NCBI GenBank assembly: GCA_001423545.1
Contig: LMOK01000002.1
Span: 806,001-870,000 of the forward strand
Length of the DNA: 64,000 nucleotides
Source: Orlajensenia sp001423545
Lineage (GTDB): Bacteria > Actinomycetota > Actinomycetes > Actinomycetales > Microbacteriaceae
Direction of reading: 5' to 3'
Under the pieces are notes generated by a model. That model searched no databases. It was given only the letters and a program-made list of their open reading frames with translations, and was not told the DNA's origin. Position 1 is the stretch's first letter, and the number at the start of each line of letters is the position of its first letter. Position numbers and translations under genes: made by a program. This document shows, one piece after another, positions 39,700 through 48,047 of this stretch.

Positions 39700-40278
39700 T
39701 CAGAAAGCGAGGATGCGCGTCGGCGTGACGGCCCCGTCGACGGGGGAGTCGTGACGCTCGCGGGGCACCACGTCGACGACCTCGGAGTCGAAGACGACGG
39801 CATACACCGGAGGACAATTCTGCATCGATCCCAGCGTCTTGTCGAAATAGCCCCGGCCCCAGCCCATGCGCATGCCCGTCGAGTCGACGGCGGATGCGGG
39901 CACGATGATGAGGTCGACGTCGTTGATCGCGATGGGGCCGAGCAGTTCGCCGACGGCCTCGGGCATCCCGTAGATGCCCTCGGTCTCCGCCTGCTCCTCG
40001 CCGACGGTCCAGTCGAGCAGGCCATCCTGCCGGCTGATCGGGAACAGCACCCTGATGCCCTGGGACTCCGCCCAGTTGATGTACGGGCGGGTGTTCGGCT
40101 CCGTCGGGAGGGAGAGGTAGCAGGCGATGGAGCGGGCCGACAGATCGATCGTGATGGCCTCGAGGTTCTCGGTGAACCCGGCCGTCGCCGCGTCCCGTTC
40201 CCGGGTCGACATGTTCTGCCGGCGTTCGCGGTGCTCGGCGCGCAGGGCGCGCTTCTGATGAGCTGCGTCGGATGCCAT
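39700..40278 (-). CDS. 5-formyltetrahydrofolate cyclo-ligase family protein
   Basis: 192 residues. N-terminal KRALRAEHRERRQNMS; SIACYLSLPTEPNTRPYINWA; and the family hallmark GMRMGWGRGYFDKTL. It converts 5-formyl-THF to 5,10-methenyl-THF with ATP. ATG 40278 has TAGACT 6 nt upstream. Divergent from galU, a conserved arrangement in actinobacteria (recollection). Confidence 0.92.
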   Translation of the reverse strand: MASDAAHQKRALRAEHRERRQNMSTRERDAATAGFTENLEAITIDLSARSIACYLSLPTEPNTRPYINWAESQGIRVLFPISRQDGLLDWTVGEEQAETEGIYGMPEAVGELLGPIAINDVDLIIVPASAVDSTGMRMGWGRGYFDKTLGSMQNCPPVYAVVFDSEVVDVVPRERHDSPVDGAVTPTRILAF

Positions 40279-40369
40279 GGCCCCAGTCTAGGCGCGGCCA
40301 TGTTACGAGCAGATGAGCATCGCGTATGCGGGACGATACCTGTCGCCCGCTGTGTGTAGCCTTGCGATC

Positions 40370-41263
40370 ATGACTCATCGGATCACGAAAGCCGTCATTC
40401 CTGCTGCCGGCCTGGGAACACGCTTCCTGCCCGCCACGAAGGCCATGCCCAAGGAGATGCTGCCCGTCGTCGACAAGCCGGCCATCCAGTACGTCGTCGA
40501 GGAGGCCGTCGCTGCCGGGCTCGAAGACGTGCTCATGATCATCGGGCGCAACAAGAACGCTCTCGCCAACCACTTCGACCGGGTCACCGAGCTCGAGAGC
40601 AACCTCGAGGCGAAGGGCGACCTCGACCGCCTCGAGCGCACGAAGGCGCCCAGCGACCTCGCCGACATCCACTTCCTCCGCCAGGGCGACCCGAAGGGCC
40701 TCGGCCACGCCGTGCTGCGCGCTCGCCGCCACGTCGGCGACGAGCCCTTCGCGGTGCTGCTCGGCGACGACCTCATCGACGCGGCGAGCCCCATCCTCCC
40801 CAAGATGATCGACGAGCTCGAGAAGCGCGACGCCACGATCATCGCGTTGCTCGAGGTCGACCCGGCCCAGATCCACCTGTACGGCGCCGCAGCGGTCGAG
40901 GCCACCGACGACCCCGACGTGGTGCGCGTCACCGGTCTCGTCGAGAAGCCGGCCACCGAGGACGCCCCGTCGAACCTCGCCATCATCGGCCGCTACGTGC
41001 TGAAGCCCGAGGTCTTCGACGTTCTCGAGCACACCAAGCCCGGCAAGGGTGGCGAGATCCAGCTGACGGATGCGCTGCAGGAGCTCGCGGCAGACGTCGA
41101 GGGCACCGGCGGCGTCTACGGAGTCATCTTCCGCGGCCGACGATTCGACACCGGCGACCGCCTGGACTACATCAAGGCCATCGTGCAGTTGGCCGTCGAG
41201 CGCGACGACCTCGGTCCCGACCTGCGCCCGTGGCTGCGGGAGTTCTCCTCGCACCTCGAATAG
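40370..41263 (+). CDS. galU: UTP--glucose-1-phosphate uridylyltransferase
   Basis: 297 residues. Nucleotide site KAVIPAAGLGTRFLPATKAMPKEMLPVVDKPAIQYVVEEA; sugar-phosphate region DPKGLGHAVLRARRHVGDEPFAVLLGDDL; GLVEKPATEDAPSNLAIIGRYVL. Makes UDP-glucose for cell-wall glycans. ATG 40370 has TAGCCT 7 nt upstream; upstream in-frame ATG 40313 is rejected. Ends 9 nt before the acetyltransferase GTG. Confidence 0.95.
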   Translation: MTHRITKAVIPAAGLGTRFLPATKAMPKEMLPVVDKPAIQYVVEEAVAAGLEDVLMIIGRNKNALANHFDRVTELESNLEAKGDLDRLERTKAPSDLADIHFLRQGDPKGLGHAVLRARRHVGDEPFAVLLGDDLIDAASPILPKMIDELEKRDATIIALLEVDPAQIHLYGAAAVEATDDPDVVRVTGLVEKPATEDAPSNLAIIGRYVLKPEVFDVLEHTKPGKGGEIQLTDALQELAADVEGTGGVYGVIFRGRRFDTGDRLDYIKAIVQLAVERDDLGPDLRPWLREFSSHLE

Positions 41264-41272
41264 TCTGGTGCC

Positions 41273-41935
41273 GTGCCCGCCCCGATCCCCACACTGCGCG
41301 AAGGCGCGATCACGATCCGCCCCATCAGGCTGCGGGACTCCCGCATCGTGGAGCGCGAGCTGCTCGAGAACCGACGCTGGCTGCGCCAGTGGGAGGCCAC
41401 GAGTCCGCACGCCCCGATGAACTTCGACATGAAGGCCAGCATCCGGAGCCTGCTCGCCCACGCGCGGACGGGAACGGGGCTGCCGTTCATCATCGAGTAC
41501 AACGGCGAGATCGCCGGGCAGCTGAACGTCTCGAGCATCACCGGCGGGTCGCTCGCCTCGGCGACCATCGGCTACTGGGTGTCGGAGCGGTTCGCGGGGA
41601 AGGCGCTCACGCCCACGGCGGTCGCCCTGGCGACGGACTACTGCTTCTACAGGCTCGGGCTGCACCGCATGGAGATCTGCATCCGCCCCGAGAACGCCCC
41701 GTCGCTGCGCGTCGTCGAGAAGCTCGGCTTCAGGTACGAGGGTCTGCGGCGACGGTTCATCCACATCAACGGGGACTGGCGCGATCACTTCTGCTTCGCC
41801 CTCGTGGTCGAGGAGTTGACCGACGGTGTGCTGCGCCGCTGGCTCGATGGTCGGGTGCCCGAGGATGCCGCGACGGTGAGTGAACACGACCGCGCCGCCG
41901 CGGCCGTTCCGCTCCCGGTCACGACGCGATTCTAG
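41273..41935 (+). CDS. RimJ-like GNAT acetyltransferase
   Basis: 220 residues. GAITIRPIRLRDSRIVERELLENRRWLRQWEATSP is the RimJ/RimL opening; IGYWVSERFAGKALTPTAVALATDYCFYRLGLHRMEICIRPENAPSLRVVEKLGFRYEG carries the acetyl-CoA loop and Asn. Conserved next to galU in actinobacteria. GTG 41273 has TAGTCT 6 nt upstream; that TAG is the galU stop codon, so a second promoter is embedded at the gene junction. Confidence 0.88.
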   Translation: MPAPIPTLREGAITIRPIRLRDSRIVERELLENRRWLRQWEATSPHAPMNFDMKASIRSLLAHARTGTGLPFIIEYNGEIAGQLNVSSITGGSLASATIGYWVSERFAGKALTPTAVALATDYCFYRLGLHRMEICIRPENAPSLRVVEKLGFRYEGLRRRFIHINGDWRDHFCFALVVEELTDGVLRRWLDGRVPEDAATVSEHDRAAAAVPLPVTTRF

Positions 41936-41999
41936 AATGTCTTCGCAACACACCCCCCGCCGCGGGTCGCGCGGCGCCGTGCTGCCCTACCGTTGACGC

Positions 42000-43007
42000 A
42001 TGGGCGACGTACTCAGCGGCGGGGTGATGGTGGCGATAGCCGCCGTGCTCTGGATCGCCTACCTCGTGCCCAGCTGGCTCCACCGTCGGCAGTATCTCGC
42101 CACCGAGCGGAATGCCGTGCGGCTGCAGCAGACCCTGCGCATCCTCGCCGAGACGGCTGAGACCCCTGAGGCCGTGCGCCTCGAGACCACCGCCCGAGCC
42201 GTCGCGGCCCAGGAGCACGTTCTCCGCGAGCGCGCTGCCGCCGAGCGGGCCAGGCTGAAGGCCGAGGCGACGATCGCCACCGAGGCGCGTCGTGCCGCCG
42301 AGCGGGAGGCAGCGGAGGCGGTTCGCCGTGCCCGTGCCGCCGCCGCTCGTGCCGCAGCCGAGGCCGGGCGCGCCCGGTCCCGGGCGCGTACGCTCCGCCG
42401 CAGCCGCGCCCTCACCTCGCTCGGGCTGCTGCTGTCGCTCGGAGCCCTCGTCGCCGGCATCGTGACCGGCGCCCTCGGTGCCACCTGGACCCTCGCCGTC
42501 GCCGGGCTCGGAGGCAGCGCCGTCGCCCTGTTCGTGCTCTCGTCGCTGGCGAAGGCCGGCCGCCGAGTTCCGGCATCCGGTGTCGTCGCGCCCGTCGCAG
42601 TCAGCGAGCAGTTCGTACCCGTCGAGTTCGCGGATGCCGCCCCTGTCGCGATCCGTCCAGCCTGGACGCCGCAGCCGCTGCCCAAGCCGCTCACCCTCGC
42701 GCGTGGCACTGTCGCCGCCGCGGCGATGGACTCCGTCGACGAGGCGGCTGCGCTCCGACGTGCCGCGGTGTTCGCGGCCATGAGCGAGAAGGCCGCCGCC
42801 ATGAACGCCGGCGCTCCTGTACCTCTCCGCCGGGCTCCGGCGGCGGCCGCACCGGCCGCTGCGTCAAGCACCGAGCAGACCGCTGCGCCGGCCACGGCAT
42901 CCGCTCCCGCCGTCGACGGCCGCTTCGCCCGCATGGGCATCGTCGACGACGCGACGCCCGGAATGAGCGACCTCGACGCCGTGCTGAGACGACGTCGAGT
43001 GGGCTGA
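42000..43007 (+). CDS. SepX/GlpR-like divisome membrane protein
   Basis: 335 residues. One N-terminal membrane helix (GGVMVAIAAVLWIAYLVPSW), then a long Ala/Arg/Glu-rich coiled coil from about 35 to 130 (ERAAAERARLKAEATIATEA), two close membrane helices near 140-185, and a Pro/Ala-rich C-terminal region ending MSDLDAVLRRRRVG. Position after galU and rimJ and this topology match the mycobacterial GlpR / Streptomyces SepX genes (recollection), which localise to the division site. ATG 42000 has TACCGT 6 nt upstream. Confidence 0.6.
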   Translation: MGDVLSGGVMVAIAAVLWIAYLVPSWLHRRQYLATERNAVRLQQTLRILAETAETPEAVRLETTARAVAAQEHVLRERAAAERARLKAEATIATEARRAAEREAAEAVRRARAAAARAAAEAGRARSRARTLRRSRALTSLGLLLSLGALVAGIVTGALGATWTLAVAGLGGSAVALFVLSSLAKAGRRVPASGVVAPVAVSEQFVPVEFADAAPVAIRPAWTPQPLPKPLTLARGTVAAAAMDSVDEAAALRRAAVFAAMSEKAAAMNAGAPVPLRRAPAAAAPAAASSTEQTAAPATASAPAVDGRFARMGIVDDATPGMSDLDAVLRRRRVG

Positions 43008-43057
43008 TCGGGCTGGTTCTGCACGGTCCGGATCGGGTGGTATCGTGGAGAATGTCA

Positions 43058-43130
43058 GGGCCTATGGCGCAGTTGGTAGCGCGCCTCGTTCGCATCGAGG
43101 AGGTCAGGAGTTCGAATCTCCTTAGGTCCA
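43058..43130 (+). tRNA. tRNA-Ala (anticodon CGC)
   Basis: 73 nt cloverleaf. Acceptor GGGCCTA pairs with TAGGTCC (one G-U). D arm GCGC...GCGC, anticodon stem CCTCG/CGAGG with loop TTCGCAT giving anticodon CGC, T arm AGGAG-TTCGAAT-CTCCT. CC follows the discriminator A but the full CCA is not encoded. Confidence 0.95.
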
Positions 43131-43137
43131 CCGACAC

Positions 43138-43174
43138 CGAAGAACCCCGGGAGCCCAGCTCCCGGGGTTCTTCG
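43138..43174. terminator. Strong bidirectional terminator after tRNA-Ala
   Basis: Perfect 16-bp arms from CGAAGAACCCCGGGAG with a 5-nt loop, followed by TTTC on the plus strand. It also ends the DUF427 gene on the minus strand. Confidence 0.92.
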
Positions 43175-43178
43175 TTTC

Positions 43179-43679
43179 TCACCAGCCGAGCGTGCCCGGC
43201 TCGCCCTTGAACGGCCCGACGACGGTCGAGGTGATCCAGCCGCCGTAGAAGCCTCCGGGCTGGGGCACGACGATCTCGCCGTCGACGCTGGCGTCGTCGA
43301 CCCGGCCGGCGTAGACGGCCACGCGGTCGCGCAGCAACTCGTATCCCGGCTCGGGAGTCGGGTAGGTCCAGGCCGCGCGCTCGGCGGTGGCGCCCCCTGA
43401 GACGAGCGAGAAATACCGGGCCGAGCCCTTGAACTCGCAGAATGACGACCCCGCGGCTGGAATCACGCTTCCCGGCGAGAAGTCGGCGATCGCCAGGTAG
43501 TAGACCGGAGGATGACTGGTCTCGAGCACGCGCACGACGTCGTGGGTGTCGACGATGACGGTGCCGCCCAGGCGGATGCGCACGCGGGCATCGATCCGCT
43601 CGATGCGCGGCGGCCGAGGGTAGTCCCACACGGATTCCTGGCCGTCGGCGGGTCGGATGGGTGTCACAGGAGTCCTCAT
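43179..43679 (-). CDS. DUF427 family protein
   Basis: 166 residues. RVRIRLGGTVIVDTHDVVRVLETSHPPVYYLAIADF, then SFCEFKGSARYFSL and RVAVYAGRVDDASVDGEIVVPQPGGFYGGW: the DUF427 barrel motifs. Unknown function. ATG 43679 has TAGCAT 6 nt upstream. Confidence 0.9.
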   Translation of the reverse strand: MRTPVTPIRPADGQESVWDYPRPPRIERIDARVRIRLGGTVIVDTHDVVRVLETSHPPVYYLAIADFSPGSVIPAAGSSFCEFKGSARYFSLVSGGATAERAAWTYPTPEPGYELLRDRVAVYAGRVDDASVDGEIVVPQPGGFYGGWITSTVVGPFKGEPGTLGW

Positions 43680-43723
43680 GGCCGGATGCTACGCCGCAGG
43701 CTGGGTAAACACCCGGGAACGCG

Positions 43724-43755
43724 GAACGCCTCCGCCCGGATGGGCGGAGGCGTTC
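43724..43755. terminator. Terminator of CsbD gene
   Basis: Perfect 14-bp arms GAACGCCTCCGCCC / GGGCGGAGGCGTTC with a 4-nt loop, 15 nt downstream of the CsbD stop on the minus strand. Confidence 0.85.
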
Positions 43756-43770
43756 TGTCGAAGGTCAGTG

Positions 43771-43944
43771 TCAGCTCTTGAAGGCGTCCTTGACGTCGTC
43801 GCCAGCCTGCTTGACGTTGGCCTTGGCCTGGTCAGCGTGCCCCTCTGCTTCGAGACGCTCGTTGTCGGTCGCCTTGCCGACGCCCTCCTTGACCTTGCCC
43901 ACAGCCTCTTCGGTACCGTGCTTGATCTTGTCGTCCAAACCCAT
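43771..43944 (-). CDS. CsbD family stress protein
   Basis: 57 residues: MGLDDKIKHGTEEAVGKVKE, TDNERLEAEGHADQAKANVKQ, DDVKDAFKS. This is the full CsbD pattern of a small hydrophilic helical general stress protein. AAGGAGGA lies 5-6 nt upstream of ATG 43944, one of the strongest ribosome sites in the window, and a strong terminator follows, as expected of an abundant protein. Confidence 0.9.
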   Translation of the reverse strand: MGLDDKIKHGTEEAVGKVKEGVGKATDNERLEAEGHADQAKANVKQAGDDVKDAFKS

Positions 43945-44028
43945 GAGAGTCCTCCTTCGATCGATTGGTTCAACGCTCTCAGGATCGGCACGGCGCTGCT
44001 AGGGGGTTGACTTCCCAGCCGGGCGATG

Positions 44029-44730
44029 TCACCGTTCGAGCCCGCGGTAGTGGGCCTTCTCGGTCGCGTCCAGGTGCTCGAGCGCGTTGCTCAGCATGAC
44101 GCGGGGCATGGCGGCCGCGTGGGCGTCGAGGAACGCCAGGAGTGCGGGGCGGTCGGTGTCTCCCGCGTACCGCAGCATCCATCCGGCGGCCTTCGTGACG
44201 AGGGGCTCCGGGTCGGCGACCAGCAGCTCGGAGATGGCCAGCGCATCCGTGACGTCACCGGCCCTGATGAACCAGGCCGTCGCGAGCAGTGCCGATCTCC
44301 GATCAGGCCAGAACGACGACTGCGCCAGTCGGTACAACGGATCGCGCGGCTTGTCGGAGAGCCAGCCGCCGAGGACGTCCCGGGCAGCGAGGTCGACGAG
44401 GTCCCAGTTGTTCACCCGGTCGGAGCGGCGCAGGTACAGCTCGTACAGCTCGCTGCGGCGCTCGAGGGTCGCCGTCTTCGCTGCAGCCGACTTGCCCATG
44501 ATGCTGCAGGCGCCGACGCGCACCTCGTGCACGGGGCTCTCCAGCATCGACTCCAGCTCGGCGATCGGCATGTCGAGGTGCTGCTTGGACAGCTCGAAGA
44601 TCGAGCCCATGCGCACGCCGATGAATTCCTCGGCGGGGCCGGCGGTGAAGTAGCGCAGGATCTTCGTCAGCTCGACGGGATCTCGGAGCGCGTCCAACTC
44701 CGCGATGAATCCCTCCGCCGTCGACGTCAT
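44029..44730 (-). CDS. DNA alkylation repair (AlkD-like) HEAT-repeat protein
   Basis: 233 residues. FTAGPAEEFIGVRMGSIFELSKQH, then SDRVNNWDLVDLAARDVLGGWL, and FWPDRRSALLATAWFI: conserved AlkD signatures, with helical repeats throughout. Glycosylase activity on alkylated bases is likely but not assured. Starts 3 nt after the AlaX-like stop, last of a three-gene operon with VOC and AlaX-like genes. Confidence 0.85.
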   Translation of the reverse strand: MTSTAEGFIAELDALRDPVELTKILRYFTAGPAEEFIGVRMGSIFELSKQHLDMPIAELESMLESPVHEVRVGACSIMGKSAAAKTATLERRSELYELYLRRSDRVNNWDLVDLAARDVLGGWLSDKPRDPLYRLAQSSFWPDRRSALLATAWFIRAGDVTDALAISELLVADPEPLVTKAAGWMLRYAGDTDRPALLAFLDAHAAAMPRVMLSNALEHLDATEKAHYRGLER

Positions 44731-44733
44731 GGC

Positions 44734-45609
44734 TCAGCCGGTGGCATCCGTCAGCATGGTGAGGGTGGGGGTTCCGTCGACATCGGCCAGCTCGAGGGTG
44801 ACCGTGAGCGAGCCGAGCTCCGACAGTGCGGAGACGTGGGTTCCCCCGCAGGGGATGCTGACGGATGCCTCGGCGAGGTCCGCGACCCACGACCGACGAT
44901 CGGTCAGGCCGGGCCCGGCGACATCGATGTGCACGGGGGCGTCCTCGGAGATCCAGGCCGCCAGCGTCGCGCCGGTGGCGGCCTCGATGGCGGCGAGCTG
45001 TTCGGCGAGGCCGTCGGCGGCGAAACCCTTGCGGCGCAGCGACTTGTTCAACCGGAACACGTCGGTGGACCCGTTCTCCCGGATGAGGGAGCTGGCGATC
45101 GCGGCTCCGTCGAAGTCGGGCTCTCCGAGGCCGTCGACGCGCACCTCCTTGGTCCAGCGGTCGGCGAGGGCGCGGTTCAGGGCCAGGGAGGCGAGGTGAC
45201 AGGCGGTGTGACCGATGGACAGCGCGTTGCGGTACTCCTCGTCGACGACGACGGTGACCTCGTCGCCCTCGCTGATGGCGGCATCCGGGGCCACGAGGTG
45301 GGCCGCGACGAAGGCCCAGCCCTCCTCGCCCTTGCGCACGGGCACGTCGGCTCCGATGAACAGGGTCTCACCATCGGTCGCGGCGAGGACGGCCTCGGTC
45401 ACGGCGACCTCGTCGCCGGTCGAGGTGAGGAACACGGCGCGGTCGGTGCCCTGGTCGGGCCAGCCGGCGTCGACGGGGTGGCAGGCCGTCTCATCGAGCA
45501 GCACGGCCACGCGACCGTCGTGCACGGGCTCCAGGTGCAGCACCACGGCGCCGTTGCGGGTGCTGCCTGCCGGATAGAGCACGACGGTATCGGTTGCGGG
45601 GAGAGTCAT
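44734..45609 (-). CDS. Alanyl-tRNA editing (AlaX-like) protein
   Basis: 291 residues. SIGHTACHLASLALN corresponds to the HxxxH metal site of AlaRS editing domains and SIPCGGTHVSALSELG to the Cys/His site. An N-terminal beta-barrel (DTVVLYPAGSTRNGAVVLHLEP) stands in for the AlaRS barrel. It should hydrolyse mischarged Ser- or Gly-tRNA-Ala. ATG 45609; 4 nt from the VOC stop. Confidence 0.85.
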   Translation of the reverse strand: MTLPATDTVVLYPAGSTRNGAVVLHLEPVHDGRVAVLLDETACHPVDAGWPDQGTDRAVFLTSTGDEVAVTEAVLAATDGETLFIGADVPVRKGEEGWAFVAAHLVAPDAAISEGDEVTVVVDEEYRNALSIGHTACHLASLALNRALADRWTKEVRVDGLGEPDFDGAAIASSLIRENGSTDVFRLNKSLRRKGFAADGLAEQLAAIEAATGATLAAWISEDAPVHIDVAGPGLTDRRSWVADLAEASVSIPCGGTHVSALSELGSLTVTLELADVDGTPTLTMLTDATG

Positions 45610-45613
45610 GCCT

Positions 45614-46003
45614 CTATTCTGCTGGAGGCTGGAGCACCGACAGGATGTTGCCCGCCGGGTCCGTGAACCACGCGATGTTCGGTCCGGCGTGCTCGCCTGA
45701 CGGACGCTGGATGCCGCGCTCGTCCTGGCCGAAGCCGTCGTAGTGGAGCAGCTGGACTCCGGATGCCTCGAGCGAGGTGACGGCGGCGTCGATGTCGGCG
45801 ACCTCGAGGTTGAGGATCGTGTAGGTGGCCGGAACATGGTCGGGCTTCGGGTAGACGAAGATGTGGTGGTCGTCGCCGAGGTCGAGGACCAGGCCGCCCA
45901 TCTCCTCGGTGACGCCGAGACCGAGGGTGTCTGCGTAGAAGGCCCGGGCGGCCGGGACGTCGGGCACGGCGAAGCCGCTGAAGATCTGCGTTGTTTCGAT
46001 CAT
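45614..46003 (-). CDS. VOC (glyoxalase/bleomycin-resistance) protein
   Basis: 129 residues: TTQIFSGFAVPDVPAARAFYADTLGLGVTEEMGG, HIFVYPKPDHVPATYTILNLEVADIDAAV, and NIAWFTDPAGNILSVLQ. Single VOC fold, function unspecified. ATG 46003 preferred over a TTG four codons upstream. First of the VOC/AlaX/AlkD-like operon. Confidence 0.88.
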   Translation of the reverse strand: MIETTQIFSGFAVPDVPAARAFYADTLGLGVTEEMGGLVLDLGDDHHIFVYPKPDHVPATYTILNLEVADIDAAVTSLEASGVQLLHYDGFGQDERGIQRPSGEHAGPNIAWFTDPAGNILSVLQPPAE

Positions 46004-46048
46004 CGCCCCAGCCAAGCACCGCAGGCTCGCTGCGACAAGAGGGCCGGG

Positions 46049-47413
46049 TCAGACTCTGTCGGTGTGCTCGTGCACCTTCTTGCGCCCCAGCTGGATGGGC
46101 AGCGCCATGAGCGGCCCGACGAAGCGGCGCTGCAGCTTGCGGGCCGGTCCGAGGACGGCCTGCACGAGGTACTGCCCGAGGATGGCGCCCGCGGCCAGTG
46201 CGGCGGCGACGGCCGCTGCGGTGAGCAGGGAGAGGAGGCCGTTGATGTCGGCATCCGCCACCTGCAGCAGACCCTGGAACAGGGCGAGGCCGGGAACGAG
46301 GGGGATGAGCGCTGAGACGACGACCACCAGGGGCGGAACGCGCACGACAAGCACCGCGATGGCCGCGAGCATGCCCACGATCACGGAAGCGCCGGCGGAG
46401 GCGAAGACGATGCCGCTCTCGGCGCCGATGAAGAGCAGGTAGAGCAGTTCGGCCGCGGCGCCCAGCAGGCAGACCGCCCAGAACGCCCGCAACGGAACCT
46501 GCACGGCGAGGGCGAATCCGAACACGATGATGACGGCGGCGATCAGTTGCACCGTGAGACCCTCGATGGACGGCGCCATCGTGCCATCGATCTCGAGCAC
46601 GATGCCGAATCTCGTCAGCAGCAGAGTGGCGCCCAGCACACCCGCCACCAGGCCGCTCGTGATGAGCACGGCCTCCACGAGCCGGGCGGTTCCGGTGACG
46701 TAGAACCCCGACAGTGTGTCGTGCACCGCGCCGAAGGTGGTCACCCCGGCCAGGAGCATGATGATCGTCGCCACGACGACGAGGGACGGATTCACGCCGG
46801 GGTCGAGTGTGTAGACGACGGCGGCGACGAGCGGGCCGATCGCCCCGCCCACCACGGACTGGTAGAACACCGGAACGCGGCGCTTCTGCAGGGCCGAGGT
46901 GATGACGTCGATGAAGAGGGTGGCGACGAAGGATGCCGCGGCGACGATGAGCCCGCCGCCGAGGAGGAAGGCGGCGCCTGTTCCCACGAGCGCCCAGCCG
47001 ATCCGGCGCAACGCGCGCGGGTAGGCGGGCGCCCCGCCCACGATCGAGGCCACCTGGCGCCTGGCATCCGGAACCGAGGGCGGATCCTCGATGATGCGCC
47101 CGATGAGCTCAGTCGCCCGGGTCAGCTTGTGATAGTCGAGGGTGCGGTACTTGACGTTGCGGCTGCGCGAGATCGTCTCGTAGGTCGCCGGATTCTCCCA
47201 GCTCAGGGAGATGAGCGTGTGGGTGATGTCGGCCTCGATGTTGCGCAGCCCGTAGGCGTGCGTGACGGCCTGCATGGCCGCAACGGCGTCTTCAGCGCCG
47301 GCGCCGTTGGTGAACAGCACCTCGGTCACCCGGATGGCGATGTCGAGCACGGCGCGCGTGTAGTCCGCGGCGTCCGTCGAGCTCATGCCCGCCGTGCCGT
47401 TGGAAACCGCCAT
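46049..47413 (-). CDS. ThrE-family threonine/serine exporter
   Basis: 454 residues. Soluble N-terminal domain (LDIAIRVTEVLFTNGAGAEDAVAAMQAVTHAYGL, HTLISLSWENPATYE), then about ten membrane helices in two halves: ThrE-type (RIGWALVGTGAAFLLGG) and a C-terminal DUF3815-like half (LVPGLALFQGLL). Exports Thr/Ser or small peptides. ATG 47413 has TAACCT 6 nt upstream. The C-terminal tail is basic. Confidence 0.9.
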   Translation of the reverse strand: MAVSNGTAGMSSTDAADYTRAVLDIAIRVTEVLFTNGAGAEDAVAAMQAVTHAYGLRNIEADITHTLISLSWENPATYETISRSRNVKYRTLDYHKLTRATELIGRIIEDPPSVPDARRQVASIVGGAPAYPRALRRIGWALVGTGAAFLLGGGLIVAAASFVATLFIDVITSALQKRRVPVFYQSVVGGAIGPLVAAVVYTLDPGVNPSLVVVATIIMLLAGVTTFGAVHDTLSGFYVTGTARLVEAVLITSGLVAGVLGATLLLTRFGIVLEIDGTMAPSIEGLTVQLIAAVIIVFGFALAVQVPLRAFWAVCLLGAAAELLYLLFIGAESGIVFASAGASVIVGMLAAIAVLVVRVPPLVVVVSALIPLVPGLALFQGLLQVADADINGLLSLLTAAAVAAALAAGAILGQYLVQAVLGPARKLQRRFVGPLMALPIQLGRKKVHEHTDRV

Positions 47414-47422
47414 ACGAGCAGG

Positions 47423-47908
47423 TTACCGGGGGAGGGAGCCCTCGATGAGGTCGACGATCTCAGGGGCGTCGGGCTCCGTCGTCGGACGGAAGCGGTGCAC
47501 CTCGCCGTCGGGGGTGATCACGAACTTCTCGAAGTTCCACTTCACCTTGCCGGCCTTGCCGTTCGCGTCCTCCGTCTTCACCAGTTCGGCGTAGAGCGGG
47601 TGCTGGTTGCGGCCGTTGACCTTGATGCGCTCGAACATCGGGAACGTCACGCCCCACGTGGTCGAGCAGTACTCGGAGATGGCCTCCTCGCTGCCGAGCT
47701 CCTGCAGGAACTGGTTGCTGGGGAAGCCGAGCACGGTGAATCCGCGGTCCTCGTACTGCTTCTGCAGCGCCTCGAGCTTCTCGTACTGCGGAGCCAGGCC
47801 GCAGCGCGAGGCGACGTTGACGATGAGCTTGACCTGGTCGCCGTACTCGGCGAGCGTCTTCGTCTCGCCGGCGATGGTCGTGAGCGGAATGTCGTTGATG
47901 GTGGTCAT
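47423..47908 (-). CDS. Glutathione peroxidase family protein
   Basis: 161 residues. NVASRCGLAPQYEKLEALQKQY holds the peroxidatic Cys; GFPSNQFLQELGSEEAISEYC and KWNFEKFVITPDGEVHRFRP complete the family set. In actinobacteria such enzymes use thioredoxin or mycothiol rather than glutathione (knowledge). The gap 47909-48047 upstream shows no gene and only a weak GCGAG/CTCGC hairpin. Confidence 0.93.
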   Translation of the reverse strand: MTTINDIPLTTIAGETKTLAEYGDQVKLIVNVASRCGLAPQYEKLEALQKQYEDRGFTVLGFPSNQFLQELGSEEAISEYCSTTWGVTFPMFERIKVNGRNQHPLYAELVKTEDANGKAGKVKWNFEKFVITPDGEVHRFRPTTEPDAPEIVDLIEGSLPR

Positions 47909-48047
47909 ATAGATGACAATGCCACCGCTGGCCGGATTATGCCCGTGAAGATCTGGAAAGCGAGGAGTTTCGGCCGGAAATGCTGCCGTGGAGGCGGTGC
48001 AGGCCGGTTTTCGCGAGAACGTCCTCGCTTTTCAGAATGGCGAGGGC

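Noticed and set aside
48013..48032. GCGAG/CTCGC hairpin followed by TTTTC
   Set aside because: Five-bp stem whose T run is on the strand with no gene upstream.
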